From assembly GCA_910588635.1 (NCBI GenBank), contig CAJUPW010000010.1, positions 20,777 to 84,776 on the forward strand: a DNA stretch of 64,000 nt. The letters are read 5' to 3'. The notes under the pieces are model-generated. The model was not told the origin of the DNA, did no database searches, and was given only the letters and a program-made list of their open reading frames with translations. Both the position numbers and the translations under genes were made by a program. The DNA is from an uncultured Oscillospiraceae bacterium. GTDB taxonomy: Bacteria; Bacillota; Clostridia; Oscillospirales; Oscillospiraceae. Positions 34,232-43,160 of the stretch are shown here, one piece after another (within the stretch, counting starts at the first letter, position 1; each line of letters begins with the position of its first letter).

Positions 34232-34771
34232 ATGAATACAAAAAATAATCGGCGTAAACGAGCCTCTATGCAGAAAATTGAACAGGTTTTAGTGGAGCTT
34301 CTGCAAACGAAAGAACTAAATCAAATCAGCGTGTCTGATATATGCAAAAGAGCTGGCCTAAACCGCAGTACCTTTTACGCAAACTATGTGGATATATACG
34401 GGCTGGCTGACGCAATACGGGAGAAGCTGGAGGCCCAGGTTGCGGAGCTATACAAGGATGAGGTTGAACAAGGATTTAACTCCAATAATTACTTAATATT
34501 ATTCCAGCACATAGCACAAAACCAGATTTTTTATCGCACGTACTTTAAGCTGGGATATGATGAAAAATATAAGATTTTAGCTTATGACTACAATCTCGCA
34601 AAGAAACACCTTGATAACCGTTTTATTGAATACCACATGGAATTTTTTAAGAGCGGACTTACAAAAATTATTAAGCTGTGGCTACAAAACGGCTGCAAGG
34701 AAACTCCCAAAGAAATGTTTGAAATTGTAAAAAGCGAATACCGGGGACGGGAAGAAATTTTTGCGGAATAG
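34232..34771 (+). CDS. TetR/AcrR family transcriptional regulator
   Basis: 179 residues. The N-terminal helix-turn-helix is clear: LNQISVSDICKRAGLNRSTFYANYVD (in parts), with the usual YANY turn. The C-terminal ligand domain is of the shorter TetR_C type with conserved FFKSGLTKIIKLWLQNG. AAAGGAG precedes the ATG. It is more AT-rich than flanking genes. Divergent from 33744-34115, so it most likely represses that operon and itself. Confidence 0.9.
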   Translation: MNTKNNRRKRASMQKIEQVLVELLQTKELNQISVSDICKRAGLNRSTFYANYVDIYGLADAIREKLEAQVAELYKDEVEQGFNSNNYLILFQHIAQNQIFYRTYFKLGYDEKYKILAYDYNLAKKHLDNRFIEYHMEFFKSGLTKIIKLWLQNGCKETPKEMFEIVKSEYRGREEIFAE

Positions 34772-34781
34772 TTTACAAAAG

Positions 34782-34813
34782 GAACAGGGGACATACAGCG
34801 ATGTCCCCTGTTC
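34782..34813 (+). terminator. hairpin after the TetR gene
   Basis: A perfect 13-bp stem GAACAGGGGACAT (34782-34794) / ATGTCCCCTGTTC (34801-34813) with ACAGCG loop. There is no T-run, but it lies between convergent genes and could end either transcript. Confidence 0.6.
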
Positions 34814-34905
34814 ACAAGGAATAATTGTCAGCAGCTCCGCTTAAATTATTGTGGTCTTGTCCATATCAGTGACCTGGTATTTCCTACATTCTTGCTATCC
34901 GACAA

Positions 34906-36111
34906 TCAAAGAACAATTATACAAATCAAATTGGCGCTGACTCCGGCGGCAATGCCTCCGATGGTATGGCACAAAATTGCTTTGCCTGTAAGATGACGGA
35001 AATGCAGACTGTCCATCATAGCGACGTGGGTGCTCAGGTAACCGCTCCAGCACATACACATAGCGGTAAAAACCGCAATGTCGTGGTTTTCGACAATACC
35101 CTGCGCCGCCATCTGCGGCACCAGGCCAATGGCGGCACCTGCGGCTCCCAACGCGGTAATGGGGACGGCAATGGCATCCGGGGATGTAAAGCCAAACAGA
35201 GGCTTGAGTATAAACTCCAACTGACCACCTAGCCAGGGAAGAAACGCCACTCCCTCATAGGCTGCTCCAGTGTACAGGCCGGCCTCACCCGGTCCGTTAG
35301 ACAACATCATGATCAGCGTACAGATAATCAGTACGCCCGGGATGATGGCCAGCCCCATGTCCACACCGCTCTTGCCGCCTTCCAGCAGGGCCTCCATAGC
35401 CCGGGAGGCAGCTCCTCCCGGACGGATCGCGCGGCGGCCATCCGGAACGGCGGCCATATCGCCAGCAGGACTGTTCACGGCAGGTTCTTCCCGGCTGAAC
35501 TCCCGAGCGGTAAAGGTAAGCATCAGTCGGGCGCTGACAATACTGCCTACTACCGCGCCCAGGTTGCCGATGAGCACGGGAACAAAGCAGCTCTGCCCCA
35601 TTGTCGCCCCAATCCCCACCATAAATGTGGAGATAATCAAGCCCATTCCGAAAGCAGTACCGATGTTGGTCAGTGCCGGGACCTGATATTTTTTGAAGTA
35701 GCGCAGAAAGTTCACATCGTCAGCCAGAGTCAGAATGGCGGGGTTATCGGAGAGATATGTGGCCAAAACACCCACAATGCTGGCGCCGGGCAGACCGTAC
35801 AGCGGCTTCATCAGCGGTGAGAGAAGCTGATTGATAGCAGCTACCACTCCAAATTCGGTGAGCAAAGCGGCCAGAGCACCGGCCAGTATAGCAATGGCCA
35901 TGATGTAGAATACCGTGTCGATCAACAGTGAGTAGGCGGTATTCATCAGGGTGTTGAGCATATTTACTACGCCCATGCGGGTTCCCATGGTTCCGAAAAG
36001 GCCCATCAAAATCAGAAGGAAGAGCAAGCTCTCCAAGCTGATATTCTTTTTTGTAGGGACGCTGGGGCGGACTGTGGCAGCGGATGCCGCCGCGCTGTCT
36101 GGTTGAGACAT
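34906..36111 (-). CDS. nucleoside-recognition (Gate) domain membrane protein
   Basis: 401 residues. Seven to nine spans, with two Gate-like halves: IMAIAILAGALAALLTEFGV ... LYGLPGASIVGVLATYLSDN, and IIPGVLIICTLIMMLSNGP ... GFTSPDAIAVPITALGAAGA. The N-terminal ~25 residues are Ser/Ala/Thr-rich and cytoplasmic. Proteins of this family are poorly characterised; some are nucleoside or peptide-related transporters. Last gene of the minus-strand operon begun by abgT, 50 bases behind the M32 gene, so a role in moving a product of peptide or folate-catabolite cleavage is inferred. Confidence 0.82.
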   Translation of the reverse strand: MSQPDSAAASAATVRPSVPTKKNISLESLLFLLILMGLFGTMGTRMGVVNMLNTLMNTAYSLLIDTVFYIMAIAILAGALAALLTEFGVVAAINQLLSPLMKPLYGLPGASIVGVLATYLSDNPAILTLADDVNFLRYFKKYQVPALTNIGTAFGMGLIISTFMVGIGATMGQSCFVPVLIGNLGAVVGSIVSARLMLTFTAREFSREEPAVNSPAGDMAAVPDGRRAIRPGGAASRAMEALLEGGKSGVDMGLAIIPGVLIICTLIMMLSNGPGEAGLYTGAAYEGVAFLPWLGGQLEFILKPLFGFTSPDAIAVPITALGAAGAAIGLVPQMAAQGIVENHDIAVFTAMCMCWSGYLSTHVAMMDSLHFRHLTGKAILCHTIGGIAAGVSANLICIIVL

Positions 36112-36161
36112 AACAACAAGACCTCTCTAAAAAATGTAAATGTAGTCAAAGATAAAAGTCC

Positions 36162-37667
36162 TTATAGCTGGTACAGGGCGGTATATTTTTCCTCCAGATA
36201 TCGCAGAAAAGGTCGGGCGTCAAGGCGTTTTCCTGAGATTTTTTCAGATAACTGTCCTGCGGTGAAGCAGCAGCCGTACTGGCGCACATTCTTGTCCAGC
36301 CAGACATTCAACTTATCAAAGCACCCTTGCGCCAGCTGCGTGTCCAAATCAGGCAGCTCCCGATGTACGGCCTCCAGAAGCTGGCCGCCGTAGAGGTTGC
36401 CCAAGGCGTAGCTCTGGAAGTAGCCAATATAGTCGCCGGCCCAGTGCATGTCCTGGAGAATGCCTTGTGTAGCGTTGGCGGGGCGGAGACCCAGATATTT
36501 TTCGCTTAGCTCGTTCCACCGCTCCTCCATTTCGTCCACAGCCAGCTGGCCGGAGAAGTAGTCCCGCTCCAGCTCGTAGCGCAGAATGACGTGCAGGCTG
36601 TAGGTCACCTCGTCCGCAGCGATACGTTTCAGACTGGGCCGGACTGCGTTCATGGCAAGGTAAAAGCGGTCCAGAGAGATTCCCCGGAAGGAAGGGAACT
36701 CCTGCTGCAGCTGAGGATAATAGTGCTCCCAGTAAGCCCGGCTGCGGCCCACCATGTTCTCGTTGAACCGTGCCATCGCCTCGTGGAAGCCGCCCTCAAT
36801 ACCGCCCCACATGTTGGCGGCGTTTACCCGGTCATTTCCACCGCTGGCGTACATGGCGTGGCCTGCCTCATGGAGATAAGTAAAGACCAGGCTGAGCGTC
36901 CTATTACGGGGGGTGGAGATGCGGGCGTCTCGGGGACCCATAAAGGAGGTAAAGCCGTGGACCACCCGGTTGTCAAAGCTGCTCCGGTCAGCCGATAGCC
37001 CCGACTCCCGGGCCAGCCGCCGGGCGAAGGACTCCATGCGGGCCGGGTCCTCCTCCTGGGACAGTAGGGCGAGATCGGGCCGGACCGGGCTGTTCTGAAT
37101 GCGGCGGAGCAGGCGGTTCAGGCCCTGAGACAGTATCTCAAACTCCTGGCTGATCTCCGTGCAGCCGGTCCCCTCGTCTGTCAGCCCTACCAGAGTGTCG
37201 AAGGCCGGGGCATCTGGGTCGATAGCCAGCGCGATCTGCTTTTTCAGCGAGAAGACCTGCTCCAGCCGGGGACGGAAAATCTGAAAATCCTCCTTCTCCC
37301 GGGCCAGCCGCCATGCGTTCATAGCGTCGGCCCGGAGCATACTGTACTGCCGGGTCAGCTTCGCAGGGGTGCGCCGGGCGTTGCGGTATCGGAAGAGGAA
37401 GGTACGAATTAATCCCCGCTCCACCTCGTCCTCCATGCTGCCCAGGTCGGCGCCGGCAAAATATTCGGCGGCCGCCCGGGCGTCCTCTCCGAAAAACAGG
37501 CCGGCCTTCTGCTGCGCGATATGGGCGGCCACCTGCTGCCGGTAGGCGCCGCCTTCCTGAGGGAGAGCGGCCCATTGGTCTTGCTCGAAGAGAGACTCCA
37601 ACGTCTTGTAGTAGCGGAATTGGTCATTGAGCGCGGAGATACAGCTCAGATATTGTTGATAGGACAT
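36162..37667 (-). CDS. M32 family metallocarboxypeptidase
   Basis: 501 residues, the normal size of the Taq/Pfu carboxypeptidase family. The zinc motif HEAGH lies in YLHEAGHAMYASG near residue 268, with the Glu ligand in GIEGGFHEAMARFNENMVGRS; DRVNAANMWGG and the C-terminal AVDEMEERWNEL and HWAGDYIGYFQSYALGN motifs are family-typical. These enzymes remove C-terminal residues from peptides with broad specificity. The start is 12 bases behind the amidohydrolase stop. With AbgT nearby, removal of the C-terminal glutamate from p-aminobenzoyl-glutamate-like molecules is plausible. Confidence 0.93.
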   Translation of the reverse strand: MSYQQYLSCISALNDQFRYYKTLESLFEQDQWAALPQEGGAYRQQVAAHIAQQKAGLFFGEDARAAAEYFAGADLGSMEDEVERGLIRTFLFRYRNARRTPAKLTRQYSMLRADAMNAWRLAREKEDFQIFRPRLEQVFSLKKQIALAIDPDAPAFDTLVGLTDEGTGCTEISQEFEILSQGLNRLLRRIQNSPVRPDLALLSQEEDPARMESFARRLARESGLSADRSSFDNRVVHGFTSFMGPRDARISTPRNRTLSLVFTYLHEAGHAMYASGGNDRVNAANMWGGIEGGFHEAMARFNENMVGRSRAYWEHYYPQLQQEFPSFRGISLDRFYLAMNAVRPSLKRIAADEVTYSLHVILRYELERDYFSGQLAVDEMEERWNELSEKYLGLRPANATQGILQDMHWAGDYIGYFQSYALGNLYGGQLLEAVHRELPDLDTQLAQGCFDKLNVWLDKNVRQYGCCFTAGQLSEKISGKRLDARPFLRYLEEKYTALYQL

Positions 37668-37679
37668 AGAGCTTCCCCC

Positions 37680-38942
37680 CTAATAGGCGTTTAGAACAGA
37701 CATAGCGGCCAATTCCTTGCCTGCCTTCATCACAAAGGCGCAGTCCAGCAACGCCTTGTCGTCCGTGAGCAGATCACGGCTCCAGCCGGAGATGTCCGCC
37801 TGTTTGCCGGGCTCCAGGGTGCCGGTGAAGTGGTCTACCCCCAGAATTTTGGCGTTGACAGAGGTGGCGGCCCTCAGGGTGCGATAGGGGTCCATACCGT
37901 TGCGCAGCCAGGCCGAGTATTCCCGGCCGCACTCATAGTTCTGGTAGCCGGTAACCAGGTCGGTGCCGTATCCCAGGCGAATGGAGCTGTCCTTCAAAAT
38001 TTGACGGCTCTCTACAAGCTGGTCCCGGTAGCGGTGCAGCTTGCGCTGGAACTCAACAGGCTTTTGTGCCAATTTCTCTTCATCCAGCAGGACAATCTCG
38101 TCGTAGGGACAGAAAGTGGGGACTACATAGATATCCTGGTCCTCCAGCAGGCTGGCAGTCTTTCGGTCAATCAGCGAGGCATGCTCCACGCCGTCGATTC
38201 CCAGCCTGGCCAAGTCGCTCACTAACTGGCTGGTATAGGCGTGGGCGGTGACAGGGGTGTACAGGGCGTGGGCAGTTTCGATGATGGCCTGCAGCTCGTC
38301 ATGGGAGAGCTGCTGGTCCTCCGGGGAGTCGTTTGGGGTGAAGAAGCCGCCAGTGGCCATTATCTTGATAAAGTCGGCTCCCAGCTTGACCTCCCGGCGC
38401 ACCGCATCCCGGAAAAAGGTGGCTCCGCTGCCCATGGAGGGGTAGCAGCTCTCCAGATAGCGGGCCAGAGGCGGATTGGAGGCCATCTTCTGGGTGGAAT
38501 CGCCATGGCTCCCGGGCGTGCATAAGAAGTGGGGAGCCACTACCATGCGGGCTCCCTGGATATAGCCCGCGTCAATGGCCCGTTTTACGTCCAGAGAGTA
38601 GTCCTCCCGGAACCAGCCCACATGCCGGATCGTGGTAAAGCCGCAGGAGAGGGAGCGGCGGGCGCACTCAGCCGCAGCCAGCGCACGCATGCCGTTCGAG
38701 TAATAGACGGCGTCCTGATCAATCTCGCGCCAGTCAAAAAAGGATGCGTGGACGTGAGCGTCTATCATCCCCGGGGTAACGGTGAGAGCGGACAGGTCGA
38801 TCACCCTACACCCCTCCGGGCTGGGGGTTCGAGGGCCTGTCTCCAGAATTTTATCATCCTGAATAAGAAGCTCCCAGTTAGGCTTCAGCTCGTCTGAAAT
38901 GCCGTCGTAGAGCTTGCCGCAAATCAGTTTGGTGTAAGACAT
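37680..38942 (-). CDS. amidohydrolase family protein (imidazolonepropionase / Xaa-Pro dipeptidase-like)
   Basis: 420 residues. The N-terminal metal site is DAHVHASFF (His63, His65), and the usual HTH-type motifs follow: AHAYTSQ, GVEHASLI and a late Asp in LGYGTDLVTG. The sequence RHVGWFREDYSLDVKRAIDAG and CTPGSHGD resemble the dipeptidase-like clade of metal-dependent amidohydrolases, which act on small amide or peptide bonds in the cytoplasm. AGGAGG precedes the ATG. It sits between abgT and the M32 gene in one operon; with the latter it likely hydrolyses the imported molecule. Confidence 0.88.
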   Translation of the reverse strand: MSYTKLICGKLYDGISDELKPNWELLIQDDKILETGPRTPSPEGCRVIDLSALTVTPGMIDAHVHASFFDWREIDQDAVYYSNGMRALAAAECARRSLSCGFTTIRHVGWFREDYSLDVKRAIDAGYIQGARMVVAPHFLCTPGSHGDSTQKMASNPPLARYLESCYPSMGSGATFFRDAVRREVKLGADFIKIMATGGFFTPNDSPEDQQLSHDELQAIIETAHALYTPVTAHAYTSQLVSDLARLGIDGVEHASLIDRKTASLLEDQDIYVVPTFCPYDEIVLLDEEKLAQKPVEFQRKLHRYRDQLVESRQILKDSSIRLGYGTDLVTGYQNYECGREYSAWLRNGMDPYRTLRAATSVNAKILGVDHFTGTLEPGKQADISGWSRDLLTDDKALLDCAFVMKAGKELAAMSVLNAY

Positions 38943-39020
38943 ACTTCCTCCTAAACGGGATCCCCCGCCCGCGGGAGAGATACAGGCGGAGGATCATAAT
39001 TTATGGTCCGTCCCAGGTCC

Positions 39021-40541
39021 TCATCCAAAGAACACGAAAGCTCCAGGGCCAAGGGGCAGATTCAGGAACATCCAGGCGATGAGCATGACAATCCAGGCAA
39101 CCAGAAAGGCCAGGGAGTAGGGAAGCATCATGGAGATAATCGTACCCATGCCGGCCTTTTTATCGTATTTGGATGCCATGCCAATAATCATGGGCAAATA
39201 TGGATAGATGGGGGTGATGGGGTTGGTGCAGGAGTCGCCGATGCGGTAGACCACCTGGGCAAATTCGGGGGAATAACCCAGATACATAAACATGGGCACA
39301 AAAATGGGAGCGAAAATATACCATTTGGCGGTGCCGCTGGTCATAAAGAAGTTTACCAAGGTGGTAATCAGAAGAATGCACAGAATCATGGGAATGCCGG
39401 TAAAGCCGATGCTCTTCAGGAAGTTGGCGGAGGAGACGGCAATAATCATACCCAGATTAGTGAAGTTAAAAATGGCAATAAACTGAGCAATGACAAAGAC
39501 CAGCACGATATAGCCGGTGAGGGAGGTGAGGGATTCGGCCATTACTTTGGGCACGTCGTTGGCAGTCTTAAAGGTGCCCACCGTGAAACCGTAGACAATG
39601 CCCACCAGGATGAAGTAGATGATGAGGAAGGGAACCAGGCCAGTCATGAAGGGGCCAGACAGTACAGATCCGTCATCCCCGCGGAGGAAACCGTTGCCGG
39701 GGATCAGACCCACCAAAATTATGGCGATAAACACCAGGGAGAAGATACCGGCATTGCGCAGACCCTTGCGCTCTAATTCGGTGGCATCCCGCTCGGTAGC
39801 CTTTTCGTCACCCTGATAAGCCCCCAAGCGGGGAACGATAATCTTATCGTTGACAAACACACCCACCACGGTGAGCACAAAGCAGGAGACAATCATAAAG
39901 TACCAGTTATTGGCGGGGGTAGTGGTGTAAGCGGGGTCGACCATGTGGGCGGCCTCCTGGGTAACGCCGTAAAGCAGACCGTCTGTGGCGGTGATCATCA
40001 CGTTGGCGGTAAAGCCGGCGTTGGTGGCGGCGTATCCGGCAATCAATCCAGCCAGAGGGTGCTTACCGGCAGCCTGAAAGGCTGCTGCGGCCAAGGGCGG
40101 AATAAAGATGATCGAAGCCTCGGAGGCAATGGAACCGTTGATACCCAAAAACAACACAGTGGCGGTCAGCGCCCACAGGGGGACGCCCAGAATTGCCCGA
40201 CGCAAGGCAGTGGTCAGCAGGCCGCTGTTCTCGGCCACGCCGATGGCCATCTGCATGACCAGCACAATGCCTAGAGCGGCGAAACTGGAAAAATTGCTGA
40301 CCAGAGTGGAACTGATCCACACCAGGCCCTCCCGGCTGAGCAGACTCTTAACGCCGACCAGCTCGTTGGTGGTGGGATTTGTTACCTGTACTCCCATAAT
40401 AGACAGCAAGGTGGAGATAACAATCAGTGCGGCAGTGATGTAAAGGAACAAGATAAACGGGTGAGGCAGCGCATTTCCCACACGCTCAATGAAGCCTAGG
40501 ATTCCACCAGACTTAGAAGCTGGATTTTTTTGTTTTTCCAT
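39021..40541 (-). CDS. AbgT family transporter (p-aminobenzoyl-glutamate transporter family)
   Basis: 506 residues, about 11-13 spans. Start is ATG 40541 with GGAAAGG six bases upstream; an earlier ATG at 40547 lies on top of that site. Family motifs seen include GNALPHPFILFLYITAALI, NGSIASEASIIFIPPLAAA, GHPLAGLIAGYAATNAGFT (in part), and the C-terminal TSGTAKWYIFAPIFVPMF and DSCTNPITPIYPYLP. Relatives import p-aminobenzoyl-glutamate or pump out sulfonamides. A consensus promoter and a palindromic operator lie just upstream, and the next three genes encode two hydrolases and another membrane protein. Confidence 0.92.
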   Translation of the reverse strand: MEKQKNPASKSGGILGFIERVGNALPHPFILFLYITAALIVISTLLSIMGVQVTNPTTNELVGVKSLLSREGLVWISSTLVSNFSSFAALGIVLVMQMAIGVAENSGLLTTALRRAILGVPLWALTATVLFLGINGSIASEASIIFIPPLAAAAFQAAGKHPLAGLIAGYAATNAGFTANVMITATDGLLYGVTQEAAHMVDPAYTTTPANNWYFMIVSCFVLTVVGVFVNDKIIVPRLGAYQGDEKATERDATELERKGLRNAGIFSLVFIAIILVGLIPGNGFLRGDDGSVLSGPFMTGLVPFLIIYFILVGIVYGFTVGTFKTANDVPKVMAESLTSLTGYIVLVFVIAQFIAIFNFTNLGMIIAVSSANFLKSIGFTGIPMILCILLITTLVNFFMTSGTAKWYIFAPIFVPMFMYLGYSPEFAQVVYRIGDSCTNPITPIYPYLPMIIGMASKYDKKAGMGTIISMMLPYSLAFLVAWIVMLIAWMFLNLPLGPGAFVFFG

Positions 40542-40632
40542 AGTCATCCTTTCCTTTCTTTCCCCATTGGCAGACACAGAAGAACTTCCATGCTTTTTTA
40601 CGGGGTTGTGTTTGCTGTAAACATCTCTCCTC

Positions 40633-40658
40633 CAAAATATGACCGCAGTCATATTTTG
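40633..40658. promoter_or_regulatory. palindromic operator for the abgT operon
   Basis: CAAAATATGAC-CGCA-GTCATATTTTG: a perfect 11-bp inverted repeat, 26 bases in all, lying immediately downstream of the -10 box on the minus strand. Binding there would block transcription start. The TetR gene 175 bases away is the obvious candidate. Confidence 0.75.
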
Positions 40659-40666
40659 ATGATTTA

Positions 40667-40695
40667 ATTATATAGAGTGATAAAGATTTTGTCAA
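40667..40695 (-). promoter_or_regulatory. consensus sigma-A promoter of the abgT operon
   Basis: Read on the minus strand: TTGACA (40695-40690), exactly 17 bases, TATAAT (40672-40667). Both hexamers are perfect consensus. Confidence 0.9.
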
Positions 40696-40829
40696 ACTAT
40701 TTTTTTGTAAGTGCCTATTTTTTGAGATTTAACCAAATCAGCCAGCAGTATTTTGTGCAGAAAGCGCAAAAAAGATAATAAAACAGCTCCCTCCCCAATG
40801 CGGGAGAGAGCTGCGTGACAGGGCCAGAG

Positions 40830-41435
40830 TCAGTGAGGCCATTCTAAGCCACAGAAGAAGGCGTGTACAAACTGGACGCACTCATCGCATAAATCAAAGC
40901 GCCCTTCCTGAATGCACCATTCATAAAAAGTGCCGCGGATACACCGGATCAGCCATGCACCCATTTTATTAATATCAAAGTCAGTACGGTAGATGCCAGA
41001 TTGCTGTCCCTCTACCAGCAGCTCATGGATAATGCGGTATAAGGCGCGGTTGCTGTTCAACGCATCCTGTTCAGACCGGCCAGGAAGGAGCTGCTCCATG
41101 TACAGGGCCCGAAGCAGATCCACGCCGATGGATTCCTTGGTAAATTGGCAGGAGCTGCGTACGATCAATTCCAGCCGCTCTGAGGCCGGTGTGTTGGGTT
41201 CCATCTGAGCTGCCACGGTGCTGTAATAGTCATCGTACTCCTGGAGCATTTGGGTGATAATGGCAGCCTTGGACTCAAAATAGATATAAAAGGTTCCCTT
41301 TGCCATTCCCGCTTTTTTTACAATCTCATCTACTGATACCTTATCGTAACCCTTTTCTTGAAACAACTCAATAGCACATTCATATAAAAGACGTTTGGTT
41401 TTCCCACCTTTTGTCAGCTTTTCCAATTTGTGCAC
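40830..41435 (-). CDS. TetR/AcrR family transcriptional regulator
   Basis: About 200 residues. Helix-turn-helix KGYDKVSVDEIVKKAGMAKG with TFYIYFESK; C-terminal ligand domain with SIGVDLLRALYMEQLLPG and MGAWLIRCIRGTFYEWC. The start is not certain: GTG 41435 or TTG 41426 (GAGG eight bases before the TTG) fit; a longer frame to 41528 exists but lacks a ribosome site. It stands upstream of and in the same direction as the abgT operon, from its own promoter, and probably binds the palindrome at 40633. Confidence 0.88.
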   Translation of the reverse strand: MHKLEKLTKGGKTKRLLYECAIELFQEKGYDKVSVDEIVKKAGMAKGTFYIYFESKAAIITQMLQEYDDYYSTVAAQMEPNTPASERLELIVRSSCQFTKESIGVDLLRALYMEQLLPGRSEQDALNSNRALYRIIHELLVEGQQSGIYRTDFDINKMGAWLIRCIRGTFYEWCIQEGRFDLCDECVQFVHAFFCGLEWPH

Positions 41436-41546
41436 CTCGTTTTTTGATATAGCGGCAGTAGAACATGTCAGCGGTCCAAATGCTTGCAAAGTTGAATCGG
41501 ACATGGGAACCGTTAAGTCTGGAGACAACGTCTCATATCTCCTGAC

Positions 41547-41575
41547 AGTATATCAGATTGAAGGAGGCTGCGCAA
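41547..41575 (-). promoter_or_regulatory. candidate promoter of the TetR gene
   Basis: On the minus strand TTGCGC (41575-41570), 17 bases, TATACT (41552-41547). Downstream, GAGAC-AAC-GTCTC (41521-41533) is a small palindrome that might serve in autoregulation. Confidence 0.5.
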
Positions 41576-41812
41576 GTGCCCTTATGGCACAATTTCGTGT
41601 CACTGCTGAACGAAAACATTTAGAGTCTGTATTCACACTCCGTAAATACAGACTCTAAATATTAACAGAACTCCATCCTGTTTCTAACATAGTTCTAACG
41701 GAATGGCAGAAAACGAGACTTCAACAGCCCCAACCGCTTTCAGATGTTAATGGAAGATATCTTTTTAAGCGCAGCAGAATTAGGCCGATTCATAGAGAAA
41801 GTCTATTGATAG

Positions 41813-41959
41813 GTCACTGAGGGCATCGACCAGATATCCTCGGTGGTGCAGACCAACAGCGCTACCGCTCAGGAGAGCGCCGCTGCCAGTGAGGAGCTGT
41901 CAGCTGAGGCGAGCGGCTTGAAACAGTTGGTGGACGGGTTTGCTTTGGCATCCGATTAA
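41813..41959 (+). pseudogene. remnant of a methyl-accepting chemotaxis protein (C-terminal tip)
   Basis: 48 codons read VTEGIDQISSVVQTNSATAQ, then ESAAASEELSAEASGLKQLV and DGFALASD before TAA. This is the signature C-terminal end of an MCP signalling domain. No start or upstream MCP sequence is present: the frame is closed by TAG just before 41813. The stretch 41576-41812 shows nothing I can name. Confidence 0.75.
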
Positions 41960-42012
41960 CCGGCCTCAGCTTTTATCGGTACGAAACCAAAATGTTTGGC
42001 GCTCCAATTCAC

Positions 42013-42044
42013 AAAAAGCGCGCCCACCCCGTTGGGGTGGGCGC
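42013..42044 (-). terminator. terminator after hbd (usable in both directions)
   Basis: GCGCCCACCCC (42020-42030) pairs with GGGGTGGGCGC (42034-42044). On the minus strand a T5 run follows; on the plus strand CAGCATTTTT follows. Confidence 0.85.
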
Positions 42045-42059
42045 ACAGCATTTTTCCAC

Positions 42060-42896
42060 TTACTTGCTGTAGTCGTAGAAGCCCTTGCCGGTCTTGCGGC
42101 CCAGCAGGCCTCCCCTGACCATCTTGCGGATGAGCAAGGAGCAGCGGTACTTGGAATCGCCGGTCTCCTTGTACAGGGTATCCATAATGGCCTGACACAC
42201 GTCCAGACCCACCAGATCGCCCAGAGCCAGGGGACCCATGGGGTGGTTGGCACCCAGCTTCATAGCGGTGTCGATGCCCTCGGCGGAGGCCACGCCGGTG
42301 TACAGCAGGTCGGCCGCCTCGTTAATCATGGGAATGAGAATCTTGTTCACCACAAAACCGGGGGCCTCGGCCACCTCGACGGGCTCCTTGCCGATCTCCT
42401 TGGACAGGTTGAAGATAAAGTCGAAGGTCTCCTGGTCGGTGTTGGCGCCCCGGATGACCTCAACCAGCTTCATGTTGGGCACGGGGTTGAAGAAGTGCAT
42501 GCCGATGACGGGGTGCTTCAGGCCCAGGGCCATCTCGGTGATGGACAGAGAGGAGGTGTTGGAGGCGAAGATAGTGCCCTCCTTGCACATGGCGTCCAGC
42601 TCATTCAGCAGCTCCTTCTTGGTGGCCATGTCCTCCTTCACGCACTCGATAATCAGGTCGGCATCGGCGGCGGCGGACTTCTCCTCCACCAGCACGTTTG
42701 CCATCAGGGCGTCCTTGGCGGCCTGGTCCATCTTGCCCTTGTCCACCCGCTTCTGGAGGGACTTGTCCAGGTTGTCCTTGTGCCGCTGGGCTGAGGCCAC
42801 GCTGCTGGCGTACATCAGGGCGGTGTGCCCCTTGGCCGCGAATACCTGGGCAATGCCGCTGCCCATGGTGCCGGCGCCGAAGATTGCTACTTTCAT
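42060..42896 (-). CDS. hbd: 3-hydroxybutyryl-CoA dehydrogenase
   Basis: 278 residues. N-terminal NAD(P) fold GAGTMGSGIAQVFAAKG (7-23), then IECVKEDMATKKEL, FASNTSSLSI with the catalytic region and GMHFFNPVPNMKLVEVI with the catalytic His; C-terminal domain with LGDLVGLDVC and GLLGRKTGKGFYDY. It reduces acetoacetyl-CoA to 3-hydroxybutyryl-CoA in butyrate formation. The ATG at 42896 follows GGAGG; a longer open frame upstream is not used. No other butyrate genes are adjacent, so it is a stand-alone copy here. Confidence 0.95.
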   Translation of the reverse strand: MKVAIFGAGTMGSGIAQVFAAKGHTALMYASSVASAQRHKDNLDKSLQKRVDKGKMDQAAKDALMANVLVEEKSAAADADLIIECVKEDMATKKELLNELDAMCKEGTIFASNTSSLSITEMALGLKHPVIGMHFFNPVPNMKLVEVIRGANTDQETFDFIFNLSKEIGKEPVEVAEAPGFVVNKILIPMINEAADLLYTGVASAEGIDTAMKLGANHPMGPLALGDLVGLDVCQAIMDTLYKETGDSKYRCSLLIRKMVRGGLLGRKTGKGFYDYSK

Positions 42897-43077
42897 AACT
42901 GTTTTCCTCCTAATATTATTTAGTATTGCCGGACCGCTCCGGCGGGGAATGGCCGGAAGGTCCGGCCCCGCTCTCTTGTCTACCAGTATAACCGTTTTCT
43001 TCCAGGAACGCAAGAGGAAAATCGGTTCTCTTTTTGGGACTGGAATCAAAAAGTACGTTAAATATTTGCTTAAGCCA

Positions 43078-43112
43078 TTGACAACATCATATGTTGTGGT
43101 GTATGTTATAAT
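43078..43112 (+). promoter_or_regulatory. promoter region with internal palindrome
   Basis: TTGACA (43078-43083) is followed by the palindrome ACAACAT-CAT-ATGTTGT (43081-43097) and by TATGTT (43102-43107) and TATAAT (43107-43112). Spacing to TATGTT is 18, to TATAAT 23, so the former may be the used -10. The palindrome would overlap RNA polymerase and is a good operator candidate. Confidence 0.5.
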
Positions 43113-43160
43113 ATGTATACTGCATTAAGTTGATTTTTAATAATTAAGAAAGGAAATAGT

